From the NCBI GenBank assembly GCA_028822155.1, contig JAPKEJ010000014.1:1-43362 (forward strand): 43,362 nt of DNA. Direction: 5' to 3'. The notes beneath the pieces were generated by a model. It was not told the DNA's origin, searched no databases, and was given only the letters and a program-made list of their open reading frames with translations. The position numbers and the translations under genes were made by a program. The DNA is from Porticoccaceae bacterium (GTDB lineage Bacteria; Pseudomonadota; Gammaproteobacteria; Pseudomonadales; Porticoccaceae). Of this stretch, positions 35,699-43,362 are shown in pieces (positions within the stretch are counted from its first letter, which is position 1; the number at the start of each line of letters is the position of its first letter).

Positions 35699-36949
35699 AT
35701 GAAACGATATTCTGGTTTTAGCTTGTTAAAAAATGCTCTTAGCTACCATGAAAACTGGCAGAAAGTGTGGCGCAATCCAACGCCGAAAAAAGACTACGAT
35801 GTAATTATTGTGGGCGGTGGTGGGCATGGTCTTGCAACAGCTTATTATTTGGCGAAGATCCACGGAATTACCAATGTTGCGGTGGTCGAAAAAGGTTATT
35901 TAGGAGGCGGTAACACAGCCAGAAATACCACTATTATTCGCTCTAACTACCTGTGGGACGAAGCAGCTCAACTTTATGAGCTATCGCTGAAGTTGTGGGA
36001 AGGGTTGAGTCAAGAGCTTAACTATAATGTGATGTTTAGCCAGCGCGGCGTGCTTAATTTAGGGCATAACTTACAGGATATGCGCGATATTGAGCGCAGA
36101 GTTAACGCCAATCGTCTGAATGGTATTGACGGCGAAGTAGTTACTCCACAGCGGATCAAAGAGATCGCACCACTGATTAATATTTCGCCTGACAGTCGCT
36201 ACCCTATTTTAGGCGCTTCCTGGCAACCACGGGGTGGCACAGCGCGACATGATGCCGTTGCTTGGGGTTATGCGAGGGGTGCAGATGCTTTAGGGGTCGA
36301 CATGATCCAACAAACGGAAGTAACCGGTATTCGCCGTAAAGACGGTGCCGTAGTCGGTGTTGAGACCTCTAATGGTTTTATTGGTGCTCGCAAAGTGGCC
36401 TGTGTGACTGCGGGTAATTCTGGCGTAGTCGCGGCCATGGCTGGATTGAGATTGCCGGTAGAGTCTCGGCCGCTACAAGCTTTAGTATCAGAGCCGATAA
36501 AACCCTGCTTAGATACGGTGGTTATGTCTAACGCGGTACACGGATACATTAGCCAATCAGATAAAGGCGACCTCGTTATTGGTGCCGGTGTAGACAGTTA
36601 TAACGGCTATGGTCAACGCGGTTCTTTTCATGTCGTAGAACACACCGTGCAGGCAATTTGTGAACTATTCCCGGCCTTTAGTCGGGTTAGTATGAATCGT
36701 CAATGGGGCGGTATTGTTGATACCTGTCCGGACGCTTGCCCAATTATCAGTAAAACGTCAGTTGACGGCCTCTATTTCAACTGTGGCTGGGGAACCGGTG
36801 GATTTAAAGCGACACCGGGTTCTGGGTATGTGTTCGCCGATACAGTAGCGAATGATCGTCCTCATCCTTTGGCAGAAGCCTTTAACTTAGATCGGTTCAA
36901 TACTGGAGCTTTGATCGATGAACATGGTGCTGCTGGTGTTGCCCACTAG
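35699..36949 (+). CDS. soxB: Sarcosine oxidase subunit beta
   Basis: SoxB is the catalytic flavin subunit of heterotetrameric sarcosine oxidase, which oxidises sarcosine to glycine. The protein has 416 residues. The start motif [10 protein letters not shown] is typical of SoxB, and ATG 35699 is chosen over GTG 35690. The FAD-binding motif [18 protein letters not shown] spans residues 34-51. His184 in [12 protein letters not shown] corresponds to the histidine that binds FMN covalently. It is first in a soxB-D-A-G operon. No strong ribosome binding site is seen. Confidence 0.96.
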   Translation: MKRYSGFSLLKNALSYHENWQKVWRNPTPKKDYDVIIVGGGGHGLATAYYLAKIHGITNVAVVEKGYLGGGNTARNTTIIRSNYLWDEAAQLYELSLKLWEGLSQELNYNVMFSQRGVLNLGHNLQDMRDIERRVNANRLNGIDGEVVTPQRIKEIAPLINISPDSRYPILGASWQPRGGTARHDAVAWGYARGADALGVDMIQQTEVTGIRRKDGAVVGVETSNGFIGARKVACVTAGNSGVVAAMAGLRLPVESRPLQALVSEPIKPCLDTVVMSNAVHGYISQSDKGDLVIGAGVDSYNGYGQRGSFHVVEHTVQAICELFPAFSRVSMNRQWGGIVDTCPDACPIISKTSVDGLYFNCGWGTGGFKATPGSGYVFADTVANDRPHPLAEAFNLDRFNTGALIDEHGAAGVAH

Positions 36950-36982
36950 CGCTTGTCGAAATAATAAGTCGAGAGAATAGAG

Positions 36983-37273
36983 ATGTTATTAATATATTGC
37001 CCAAATTGCTTAGAGTACCGGGAAGAAGAAGAGTTTAGCTATGGTGGCGAAGCTCATATCGCCAGGCCATTAAACCCTGAAACGCTTTCTGATGCCCAGT
37101 GGGCTGATTATCTTTTTTTTCGGACGAATCCTCGCGGAATTCACCATGAAATGTGGTATCACGCGACCGGGTGTCGGCGTTACTTTAATGCAACCCGAAA
37201 TACAGTAACCTACGAAATTCTAGAAACCTATCAAGTCGGCACGCAGCCACAGATTACTGGAACCGAGGCATGA
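36983..37273 (+). CDS. soxD: Sarcosine oxidase subunit delta
   Basis: SoxD is the small zinc-binding subunit of heterotetrameric sarcosine oxidase (96 residues). The zinc ligands are visible: Cys6 and Cys9 in YCPNCLEY, the histidine in GGEAHIARP and the cysteine in HATGCRRYF. It has a GAGAGAA ribosome binding site and an ATGA overlap with soxA. Confidence 0.95.
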   Translation: MLLIYCPNCLEYREEEEFSYGGEAHIARPLNPETLSDAQWADYLFFRTNPRGIHHEMWYHATGCRRYFNATRNTVTYEILETYQVGTQPQITGTEA

Positions 37274-40200
37274 GACAATTAAATCGTTTGTTAGCAGCGG
37301 GCCGCACTGACCAAAATAAAGTCCTTAACTTCACCTTTAACGGTAAAGACTATCAAGGTGTCGCTGGAGATACTCTAGCCTCAGCATTACTTGCTAATGG
37401 GATTGACGTGGTTGGCCGTAGTTTTAAATATGCTCGCCCTCGAGGTATTTTTGGCCATGGGCCTGAAGAGCCTAACGCGATCATGCAGATAGGTTCAGGT
37501 GCTTCTACCATCCCTAACCTAAAGGCCACTCAGGTTGAGCTGTACGAGGGTCTTGAAGCCGCTAGTGTCAATGGTTGGCCTAGTGTTAATTTCGACATCA
37601 TGGGCCTGATAGGGGCCTTTGGGCGCCTAATGCCGCCGGGATTTTATTACAAAACCTTTATGTACCCGAAAAAACTATGGATGACCTATGAGCACTTTAT
37701 CCGCAAGGCGGCAGGCTTGGGTTCATCTCCGGTAGAGAGTGACCCGGATAGCTACGAAAAACTGAATCAGCACTGCGATGTTTTAGTCGTTGGGGCTGGC
37801 CCGGCTGGTTTAGTTGCTGCTCGGGAAGCGGCACGAACCGGTGCGCGCGTTATCATTGCCGATGAACAGTCTGAGTTTGGTGGTAGCCTGCTGGCATCCA
37901 CTCAGCTGATCGACGGTTTGTCCGCCACGCAGTGGGTTGCTGATATAACCAAAGAGCTTGGTGCATTTAGTAATGTACAGCGGTTGCCTCGTAGTACCGT
38001 ATTTGGTTACTACGATCATAACTTCTTAGCGATTTTAGAAAGGCGTACTGACCATTTAGGTATCAGTGCCCCGTCGGGCCCACGGCAGTGTATGCACCGA
38101 GTTCGTGCCGCTCAGGTCGTCTTGGCGACAGGAGCCTTTGAGAGACCATTAGTATTTGCGCATAACGACATTCCTGGTGTCATGCTGGCATCCTCAGTAT
38201 CAACTTATGTTAACCGTTACGGTGTCGCGCCAGGCAACAGGCTGGTTTTGGCGGTTACCAATGACAATGCCTATCAAACGGCTATCGACTGGTATCACAC
38301 TGGAAGAACGGTGGTTGCTGTTGTGGATTCACGCACCGCACCAAATGGTGTGTTGGTCGAACAGGTTAGGGCCTTGGGTATTCAGATCTTAGAGGGTCAT
38401 GGTCTTATTGAAGCTGTGGGGAGTAAACGAGTACGTAAAGCTCTGGTGGCCCCCATCAATGAAGCAGGGTCAGAAGTCACAGGGTCTGTGCAGAGTCTAG
38501 TTTGTGATCTTATTGCCAGTTCTGGGGGTTGGAGCGCGGCGATTCACCTTAGCTCTCACACTGGGGCTAAACCGGTTTGGGATGCATCTGTTGTTAGTTT
38601 TAGGCCTGGAGAGTCCAAGCAGCAGGAGCGTTCAGCGGGTGCTTGCAAGGGCACATTTGGTGTTTTAGATGGTCTAATAGAGGGTGCTAACGCGGGGGCC
38701 GAAGCGGCTAAGTTAGCAGGCTTTGGTGAGGGTCAAGTACAATTTCCTACCCCTTTGATTGATCAAATAATCGAGCAGCCACAACAGGCATTATTTTTAG
38801 TGCCTCATAGTAAAACTACCAGTCGTGCCCCAAGCCAGTTTGTAGATTTTCAGTTAGATGTCAGCGCAGCAGGGATTGAACTAGCGGTTCTCGAGGGTTT
38901 TGAGTCCGTTGAGCACGTCAAGCGTTACACCGCGCTAGGGTTTGGTACTGATCAAGGTAAGCTGGGTAATATCAACGGTATGGCTATCTTAGCGAAGGCT
39001 TTGGGCCAGGGTATTGCTGAAACAGGCACCACTATTTTTCGGCCGTCGTACACACCAACAACGTTTGGCGCTATTGCCGGCCGTGATATTAACCATTTAT
39101 TTGATCCTGAGCGTTATACGGCCATGCACCGTTGGCACGTTGACAGCGGCGCTGAATTTGAAAACGTAGGTCAGTGGAAGCGCCCATGGTACTTCCCTCA
39201 AGTCAATGAAACAATGCAACAGGCAGTTGATCGAGAAGGCTTGGCGGTTCGTAACAGCGTCGGCATTCTGGATGCTACTACCTTGGGGAAAATTGACATA
39301 CAGGGCCCAGATGCAGCGGAGTTTATTACTCGCATGTATACCAATTCTTATCTTAAGTTAGCGCCGGGCAAATGCCGTTATGGGGTGATGCTTAAAGAAG
39401 ACGGTATGATCTTTGATGACGGCGTTTGCGCTTGCTTGTCTGAAAATCATTATCTCATGTTCACCACAACTGGCGGCGCGGCGGGTGTTTTGTCGTGGCT
39501 AGAACTATGGCAACAGACTGAATGGCCCGAATTACAGGTGTATTTCACGTCTGTTACAGATCATTGGGCTACGGCCACGGTGACCGGCCCAAATGCCCGG
39601 AAGGTGATTGCTAAGGTCTGCCAGGATATTGATTTGGCCTCTGAATCATTTGGGTTTATGGATTGGCGTGAGGGCACGGTGTCTGGCGTTGCCGCGCGCG
39701 TGTTCCGCATTAGTTTTACCGGAGAGCTGTCATACGAGGTTAATGTGCCTGCTCATTATGGCCGATATATCTGGGAGCAGCTTATAGAGGCTGGAGCAGA
39801 GTTTAATATTACCCCTTACGGCACCGAAACTATGCACGTTTTACGCGCAGAAAAGGGCTTTATCATTGTCGGTCAAGACACCGACGGGTCTATGACCCCA
39901 GCTGATATGAACATGGATTGGGTGGTCGGTAAAAATAAAGCATTTAGCTTTATAGGCAAGCGATCTTTGGAACGTAGCGATTCAGTTCGTGAGAATCGTA
40001 AGCAACTCGTTGGCTTAAAAACTCTCGACCCAAGTGCCGTGTTGCCTGAGGGCGCACAAGTCGTGAATGACCCTAACCAGCCAATACCTATGTCGATGCA
40101 AGGACATGTAACCTCCAGTTACTACAGTGCATCTTTAGGCCATTCCATTGCGTTAGCGGTTATTAAAGGCGGCCTGAGTCGTATGGGTGACACTATTCAT

Positions 40201-40287
40201 TGCCCAGCAGCCGATGGAAGTTCGATCGCTGCTGAAATTGTCAGTTCTGTTTTTTATGACCCAACAGGGGCGCGCCAAAATGACTAA
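37270..40287 (+). CDS. soxA: Sarcosine oxidase subunit alpha
   Basis: SoxA (1005 residues) binds NAD and H4folate. An N-terminal ferredoxin-like fold without cluster cysteines (about 15-110, GRSFKYARPRGIFGHGPEEP) is followed by a pyridine nucleotide domain (CDVLVVGAGPAGLVAAREAA, about residue 170). The C-terminal GcvT-like folate domain (about 620-1000) takes the formaldehyde-level carbon from the SoxB/SoxA channel to make 5,10-methylene-H4folate. It lies between soxD and soxG with overlaps on both sides. Confidence 0.96.
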   Translation: MRQLNRLLAAGRTDQNKVLNFTFNGKDYQGVAGDTLASALLANGIDVVGRSFKYARPRGIFGHGPEEPNAIMQIGSGASTIPNLKATQVELYEGLEAASVNGWPSVNFDIMGLIGAFGRLMPPGFYYKTFMYPKKLWMTYEHFIRKAAGLGSSPVESDPDSYEKLNQHCDVLVVGAGPAGLVAAREAARTGARVIIADEQSEFGGSLLASTQLIDGLSATQWVADITKELGAFSNVQRLPRSTVFGYYDHNFLAILERRTDHLGISAPSGPRQCMHRVRAAQVVLATGAFERPLVFAHNDIPGVMLASSVSTYVNRYGVAPGNRLVLAVTNDNAYQTAIDWYHTGRTVVAVVDSRTAPNGVLVEQVRALGIQILEGHGLIEAVGSKRVRKALVAPINEAGSEVTGSVQSLVCDLIASSGGWSAAIHLSSHTGAKPVWDASVVSFRPGESKQQERSAGACKGTFGVLDGLIEGANAGAEAAKLAGFGEGQVQFPTPLIDQIIEQPQQALFLVPHSKTTSRAPSQFVDFQLDVSAAGIELAVLEGFESVEHVKRYTALGFGTDQGKLGNINGMAILAKALGQGIAETGTTIFRPSYTPTTFGAIAGRDINHLFDPERYTAMHRWHVDSGAEFENVGQWKRPWYFPQVNETMQQAVDREGLAVRNSVGILDATTLGKIDIQGPDAAEFITRMYTNSYLKLAPGKCRYGVMLKEDGMIFDDGVCACLSENHYLMFTTTGGAAGVLSWLELWQQTEWPELQVYFTSVTDHWATATVTGPNARKVIAKVCQDIDLASESFGFMDWREGTVSGVAARVFRISFTGELSYEVNVPAHYGRYIWEQLIEAGAEFNITPYGTETMHVLRAEKGFIIVGQDTDGSMTPADMNMDWVVGKNKAFSFIGKRSLERSDSVRENRKQLVGLKTLDPSAVLPEGAQVVNDPNQPIPMSMQGHVTSSYYSASLGHSIALAVIKGGLSRMGDTIHCPAADGSSIAAEIVSSVFYDPTGARQND

Positions 40288-40924
40288 ACTAGATGCTCAA
40301 GATGTTATTTTAGAATCGCCATTGCATTATTTTAGTAAAATCTCTAGCCACCCAGTCAGCTCAAATCAGTTATTTAATGGTGATTTGGAGTTTGGTGTGG
40401 TCGCCAAAGAAATTAGGCTTGGCTGCCAGCTTAATCTTCGTGGTGATGCTAGTGACGAACATTTTGTGACTGGTGCCGAGTCGGTATTGGGTATTGCACT
40501 GCCAACTGTACCCGGTACTTATCAATATAATAGCGATACCGCCGTCTATTGGCTTGGGCCCAATGAATGGCTAATTACTAGTGCTACAGATGCCCTAGAG
40601 TTGGAAGCATTGCTGCGCTCAAAGTTTGAGGGTCATATAGCGATTATTGATGTGAGCGGCGGCCAAACCCTGGTCAATCTGCGCGGTCATGGGGTTCTTA
40701 CTTTACTTAAGAAAGCTAGCGTCTATGATTTTTATAGTTGGTCCGATGCCGTCCCTGGTGCTGGTCGCTGTGTACAAACCACCTTTGCTAAAGCAACAGC
40801 GATTGTTGCCAATCGAACCGACGGTAGCTTCGATATAATTATCCGTCGCAGCTTTAGTGATTATATTGCCCAATGGTTGTTAGATGCAGGTCAAGAGTAT
40901 GGCTGTCGCATTGAATCTTGTTAA
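40280..40924 (+). CDS. soxG: Sarcosine oxidase subunit gamma
   Basis: SoxG is the structural fourth subunit, 214 residues, with a GcvT-like fold (GLGPNEWLI-type segment around residue 95, and SVYDFYSWSDAVPGAGRCVQTTFAKATAIV broken by the fold core). The frame is open further upstream in soxA, but ATG 40280, eight bases inside the soxA end, is the natural start. It ends the sox operon; no glyA or other C1 gene follows it here, unlike many sox operons. Confidence 0.93.
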   Translation: MTKLDAQDVILESPLHYFSKISSHPVSSNQLFNGDLEFGVVAKEIRLGCQLNLRGDASDEHFVTGAESVLGIALPTVPGTYQYNSDTAVYWLGPNEWLITSATDALELEALLRSKFEGHIAIIDVSGGQTLVNLRGHGVLTLLKKASVYDFYSWSDAVPGAGRCVQTTFAKATAIVANRTDGSFDIIIRRSFSDYIAQWLLDAGQEYGCRIESC

Positions 40925-40928
40925 TCCC

Positions 40929-40950
40929 AGGGTTCAGTTACCACAACCCT
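40929..40950 (+). terminator. Weak hairpin after the sox operon
   Basis: AGGGTT pairs with AACCCT around a ten-base loop five bases after soxG. No T-run follows, so it is at best a weak or Rho-assisted end signal. Confidence 0.3.
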
Positions 40951-40975
40951 CACTCTAATTCCGCATTACCGATGT

Positions 40976-41021
40976 AGAATATCTATTGAATTGATTATTA
41001 ATAGATTCTGTTTCTGATAAT
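40976..41021 (+). promoter_or_regulatory. Imperfect dyad and candidate promoter upstream of fumC
   Basis: AGAAT(AT)CTATT at 40976-40987 and AATAGATTCT at 41000-41009 form a ten-base-pair inverted repeat with a two-base bulge. TTGATT (40991-40996) and GATAAT (41016-41021) could serve as -35 and -10, though the 19-base spacer is long. The dyad overlaps this -35, so it may be an operator. Evidence is from sequence only. Confidence 0.3.
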
Positions 41022-41145
41022 ATATCGATCTTGGTCGTTCACCGTCGCTACTCTAGTTTAGGGTTACCATAAAGGGATTCAGAATGTATGGCGGGACGAT
41101 TAAACACAAACAATCTATAATTTAATCAGTGGTAAAGGAGCAGTA

Positions 41146-42525
41146 ATGAAGACTCGTATTGAACGCGACAGCATGGGTGAGCTAGAGGTCCCTGAAGCGG
41201 CGCTCTATGGGGCGCAAACACAACGTGCCATTAATAACTTCCCGGTCAGCGGTAAAACTATGCCGGAGGCGTTTATTCGTGCACTGCTGGTGGCCAAGTC
41301 GGCGGCAGCTCAAGCCAATGCCAAGCTGGACCTGTTGCCTAAAGATGTGGCCAACGCGATTAGCGATGTAGCTGCTGAGCTATTAGCCAGTCCTGATCTA
41401 ATGGTACATTTTCCTGTTGATATATATCAAACTGGCTCAGGTACTAGCTCCAACATGAATGCTAATGAAGTTTTGGCGACGTTGGCGTCAGCGCGATTGA
41501 AGCAAGCCGTTGGTGCCAATGATCATATTAACTATGGTCAAAGTAGTAACGATATTATCCCTAGTTGCATCCATATAAGTGCCGTTATAGAGGTCACTGA
41601 GAGACTATTGCCGGCCTTAGATCATTTGCATCATACGATCACCGCTAAAGCTGCACAGGTCGATCACCATATTAAAACTGGCCGCACGCACCTTATGGAT
41701 GCCATGCCAGTGCGTCTCAGCCAGAGTTTACTGAGTTGGGCGACACAAATTGAGCAAAATATATATTTCTTGAATGCGATTTTACCTAAGCTACAGACGT
41801 TGGCCCAGGGTGGCACCGCCGTAGGCACAGGCATTAATGCACATCCGGACTTTGCTGCCGAATTTAATCAGCAATTGAGTGACGCGACTGGGATTGATTT
41901 CTCTCCAGCGGATAATCTCTTTACCCATATTAATACACAAGACGTGGTCGTATCGCTGTCTGGCCAGCTAAAGACGACAGCTGTGTCGATTATGAAAATC
42001 GCTAATGACTTACGTTGGATGAACTCTGGACCATTGGCAGGACTTGGAGAAATTGCTCTTGAGGCGCTTCAGCCTGGGTCGTCAATTATGCCAGGCAAAG
42101 TTAATCCGGTCATACCTGAGGCTGCGACCATGGTTGCAGCCCAAGTGATCGGTAATGATATGGCGATTACTGTTGGTGGTCAGGCGGGTAATTTTGAATT
42201 AAATGTGATGTTGCCTATGATTGCTGACAATATTTTGTCGAGTATCAATTTACTTGCCAATGTCAGTCGATTATTGGCAGACAAAGCGATTGCCACCTTT
42301 ACGGTGAATGAAGATCAGCTAAAGTTGGCTTTAGGGCGGAATCCTATTTTAGTGACGGCTCTAAATCCGATTATTGGTTATCTTAAGGCCGCTGAGATAG
42401 CGAAAATGGCCTATAAGGAAGGTCGTGCCGTATTAGATGTGGCCGAGGAAGAAACTGACATCCCTCGAGAGGAATTGGAAAAGCTTCTTGATCCAGCCAA
42501 ACTCACCGAGGGTGGGCTGGGTTAG
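41146..42525 (+). CDS. fumC: Class II fumarate hydratase
   Basis: FumC is an oxygen-stable, iron-free fumarase that interconverts fumarate and malate in the TCA cycle (459 residues, homotetramer). Family marks are TGSGTSSNMNANEV, the HINYGQSSNDIIPS segment, KTGRTHLMDAMPV, and the signature GSSIMPGKVNPVIPEA with the catalytic loop serine. Aspartase is less likely given its length and this signature region. A strong AAAGGAG site precedes the ATG. A 221-base gap from soxG and its own promoter candidate suggest separate expression. Confidence 0.95.
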   Translation: MKTRIERDSMGELEVPEAALYGAQTQRAINNFPVSGKTMPEAFIRALLVAKSAAAQANAKLDLLPKDVANAISDVAAELLASPDLMVHFPVDIYQTGSGTSSNMNANEVLATLASARLKQAVGANDHINYGQSSNDIIPSCIHISAVIEVTERLLPALDHLHHTITAKAAQVDHHIKTGRTHLMDAMPVRLSQSLLSWATQIEQNIYFLNAILPKLQTLAQGGTAVGTGINAHPDFAAEFNQQLSDATGIDFSPADNLFTHINTQDVVVSLSGQLKTTAVSIMKIANDLRWMNSGPLAGLGEIALEALQPGSSIMPGKVNPVIPEAATMVAAQVIGNDMAITVGGQAGNFELNVMLPMIADNILSSINLLANVSRLLADKAIATFTVNEDQLKLALGRNPILVTALNPIIGYLKAAEIAKMAYKEGRAVLDVAEEETDIPREELEKLLDPAKLTEGGLG

Positions 42526-42573
42526 GTTGAATTTCCATTAAATAAAAAAACATAATTATTAAGAGATTAAATA

Positions 42574-43362
42574 ATGGCAGATTTATCTGGTAAGACTTTA
42601 TTCATTAGTGGCGCCAGCAGAGGTATTGGCTTGGCCATTGCCAAGCGCGCAGCAGCAGACGGGGCTAATATCGCTATAGCGGCTAAGACCGCTGAACCCC
42701 ACCCAAAACTCAGTGGTACTATTTATACTGCAGCTGAAGAGATCCGTAAGGCCGGCGGTCAAGCATTGCCCTTGTTAGTGGATGTGCGCTATGAGGATCA
42801 GGTTGAATCTGCAATGGAAAAGACTGCAGCTGAGTTTGGTGGCATCGACATTCTTGTCAATAACGCTAGTGCGATAAACCTATCGAGCACAGAGTCAGTG
42901 TCTATGAAGGCTTACGACCTGATGCACAATGTTAATACTCGTGGTACTTTTTTGTGTTCACAAAAGGCAGTCCCTTATCTGCGCAAAGCTGAGAATCCTC
43001 ATGTGTTAAATCTGTCGCCTCCACTCAACATGGAAATTCGGTGGTTTCAAAATCACGTTGCCTACAGCATGGCAAAGTACGGTATGAGTATGTGTGTATT
43101 GGGAATGAGTTCTGAATTTAAGCGCGATGGCATTGCTTTTAATGCACTTTGGCCGAGAACAGCGATAGCGACAGCGGCGGTGGCAAATCATCTAGGTGGT
43201 GACATGATGATGGTTCGATCGAGAACGGCTGAGATTATGGCTGACGCGGCACACATTATCCTTACTCGTGATAGTCGCGAATTTACCGGTAATTTTTGTG
43301 TTGATGATGATACTTTGGCCTCTGAAGGAATCACTGATCTTAATCACTATCAGGTAGACCCT
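42574..43362 (+). CDS. HSDL2-like short-chain dehydrogenase/reductase (3' partial)
   Basis: The frame runs from ATG 42574 off the right edge (263 codons seen). The Rossmann motif is ISGASRGIGLAIA (about residues 11-23), followed by NNAS and by Tyr and Lys in AYSMAKYGM as the catalytic pair. Segments such as NLSPPLNM, YGMSMCVLGM and FNALWPRTAIATAAV are typical of the HSDL2 (hydroxysteroid dehydrogenase-like 2) subgroup, which is often annotated in lipid or acyl-chain metabolism. Usual members are about 270-290 residues without the SCP2 domain, so little is probably missing. The substrate is unknown. It is 48 bases after fumC and may share its transcript. Confidence 0.9.
   Translation, partial: MADLSGKTLFISGASRGIGLAIAKRAAADGANIAIAAKTAEPHPKLSGTIYTAAEEIRKAGGQALPLLVDVRYEDQVESAMEKTAAEFGGIDILVNNASAINLSSTESVSMKAYDLMHNVNTRGTFLCSQKAVPYLRKAENPHVLNLSPPLNMEIRWFQNHVAYSMAKYGMSMCVLGMSSEFKRDGIAFNALWPRTAIATAAVANHLGGDMMMVRSRTAEIMADAAHIILTRDSREFTGNFCVDDDTLASEGITDLNHYQVDP

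Overview
The window looks like a chromosomal segment of an aerobic, probably marine, gammaproteobacterium. The reasons are a complete nuoA-N operon with fused NuoCD, a GbdR-like regulator, a heterotetrameric sarcosine oxidase operon, a class II fumarase, and a surface protein ending in dockerin-like calcium-binding repeats. I cannot place it below class level by eye. I saw no phage, IS, CRISPR or tRNA signal.

Layout. Positions 1-580 hold the C-terminal end of a secreted or surface protein with two exact-length 57-residue repeats, followed by a strong terminator. Positions 581-1117 are non-coding as far as I can tell and lead into nuoA-N (1118-15697), with mostly overlapping or near-overlapping genes. 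A two-CBS-domain protein follows. Positions 16166-20293 carry a D-glycerate 3-kinase (minus strand), an exported alkaline phosphatase, a glutathione S-transferase and a lipoprotein with an intact formylglycine-generating-enzyme active site. On the minus strand, rlmA (apparently with a non-canonical start codon) overlaps the end of ftfL (formate-tetrahydrofolate ligase).

From 23083 to 40924 lies the main point of interest: a dense one-carbon region. It has a dimethylglycine dehydrogenase-like flavoprotein; a non-pyrrolysine MttB-family methyltransferase; its corrinoid protein; a DUF1638 protein; a small PF13769 ('virulence factor') protein; a cysteine-rich MetV-like protein; MetF; a methyl-H4folate:corrinoid methyltransferase; a RACE-type corrinoid activase; two GlxA/AraC-type regulators; and soxBDAG.

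Read together (inference), these genes give a route from a quaternary amine, most likely glycine betaine, to glycine. The MttB-like enzyme moves one methyl to the corrinoid protein and the pterin methyltransferase passes it to H4folate. MetF with the MetV-like protein oxidises methyl-H4folate. The DMGDH-like enzyme and sarcosine oxidase remove the remaining methyls as methylene-H4folate. FtfL connects the folate C1 pool with formate and ATP. This layout is like acetogen glycine betaine metabolism, but it sits in a bacterium with a full respiratory complex I and replaces the usual aerobic first step (betaine-homocysteine methyltransferase or the GbcAB Rieske oxygenase). The basic tails of the three corrinoid-protein partners and the acidic N-terminus of the corrinoid protein suggest an electrostatic docking system.

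The window ends with fumC and an HSDL2-like short-chain dehydrogenase that runs off the right edge.
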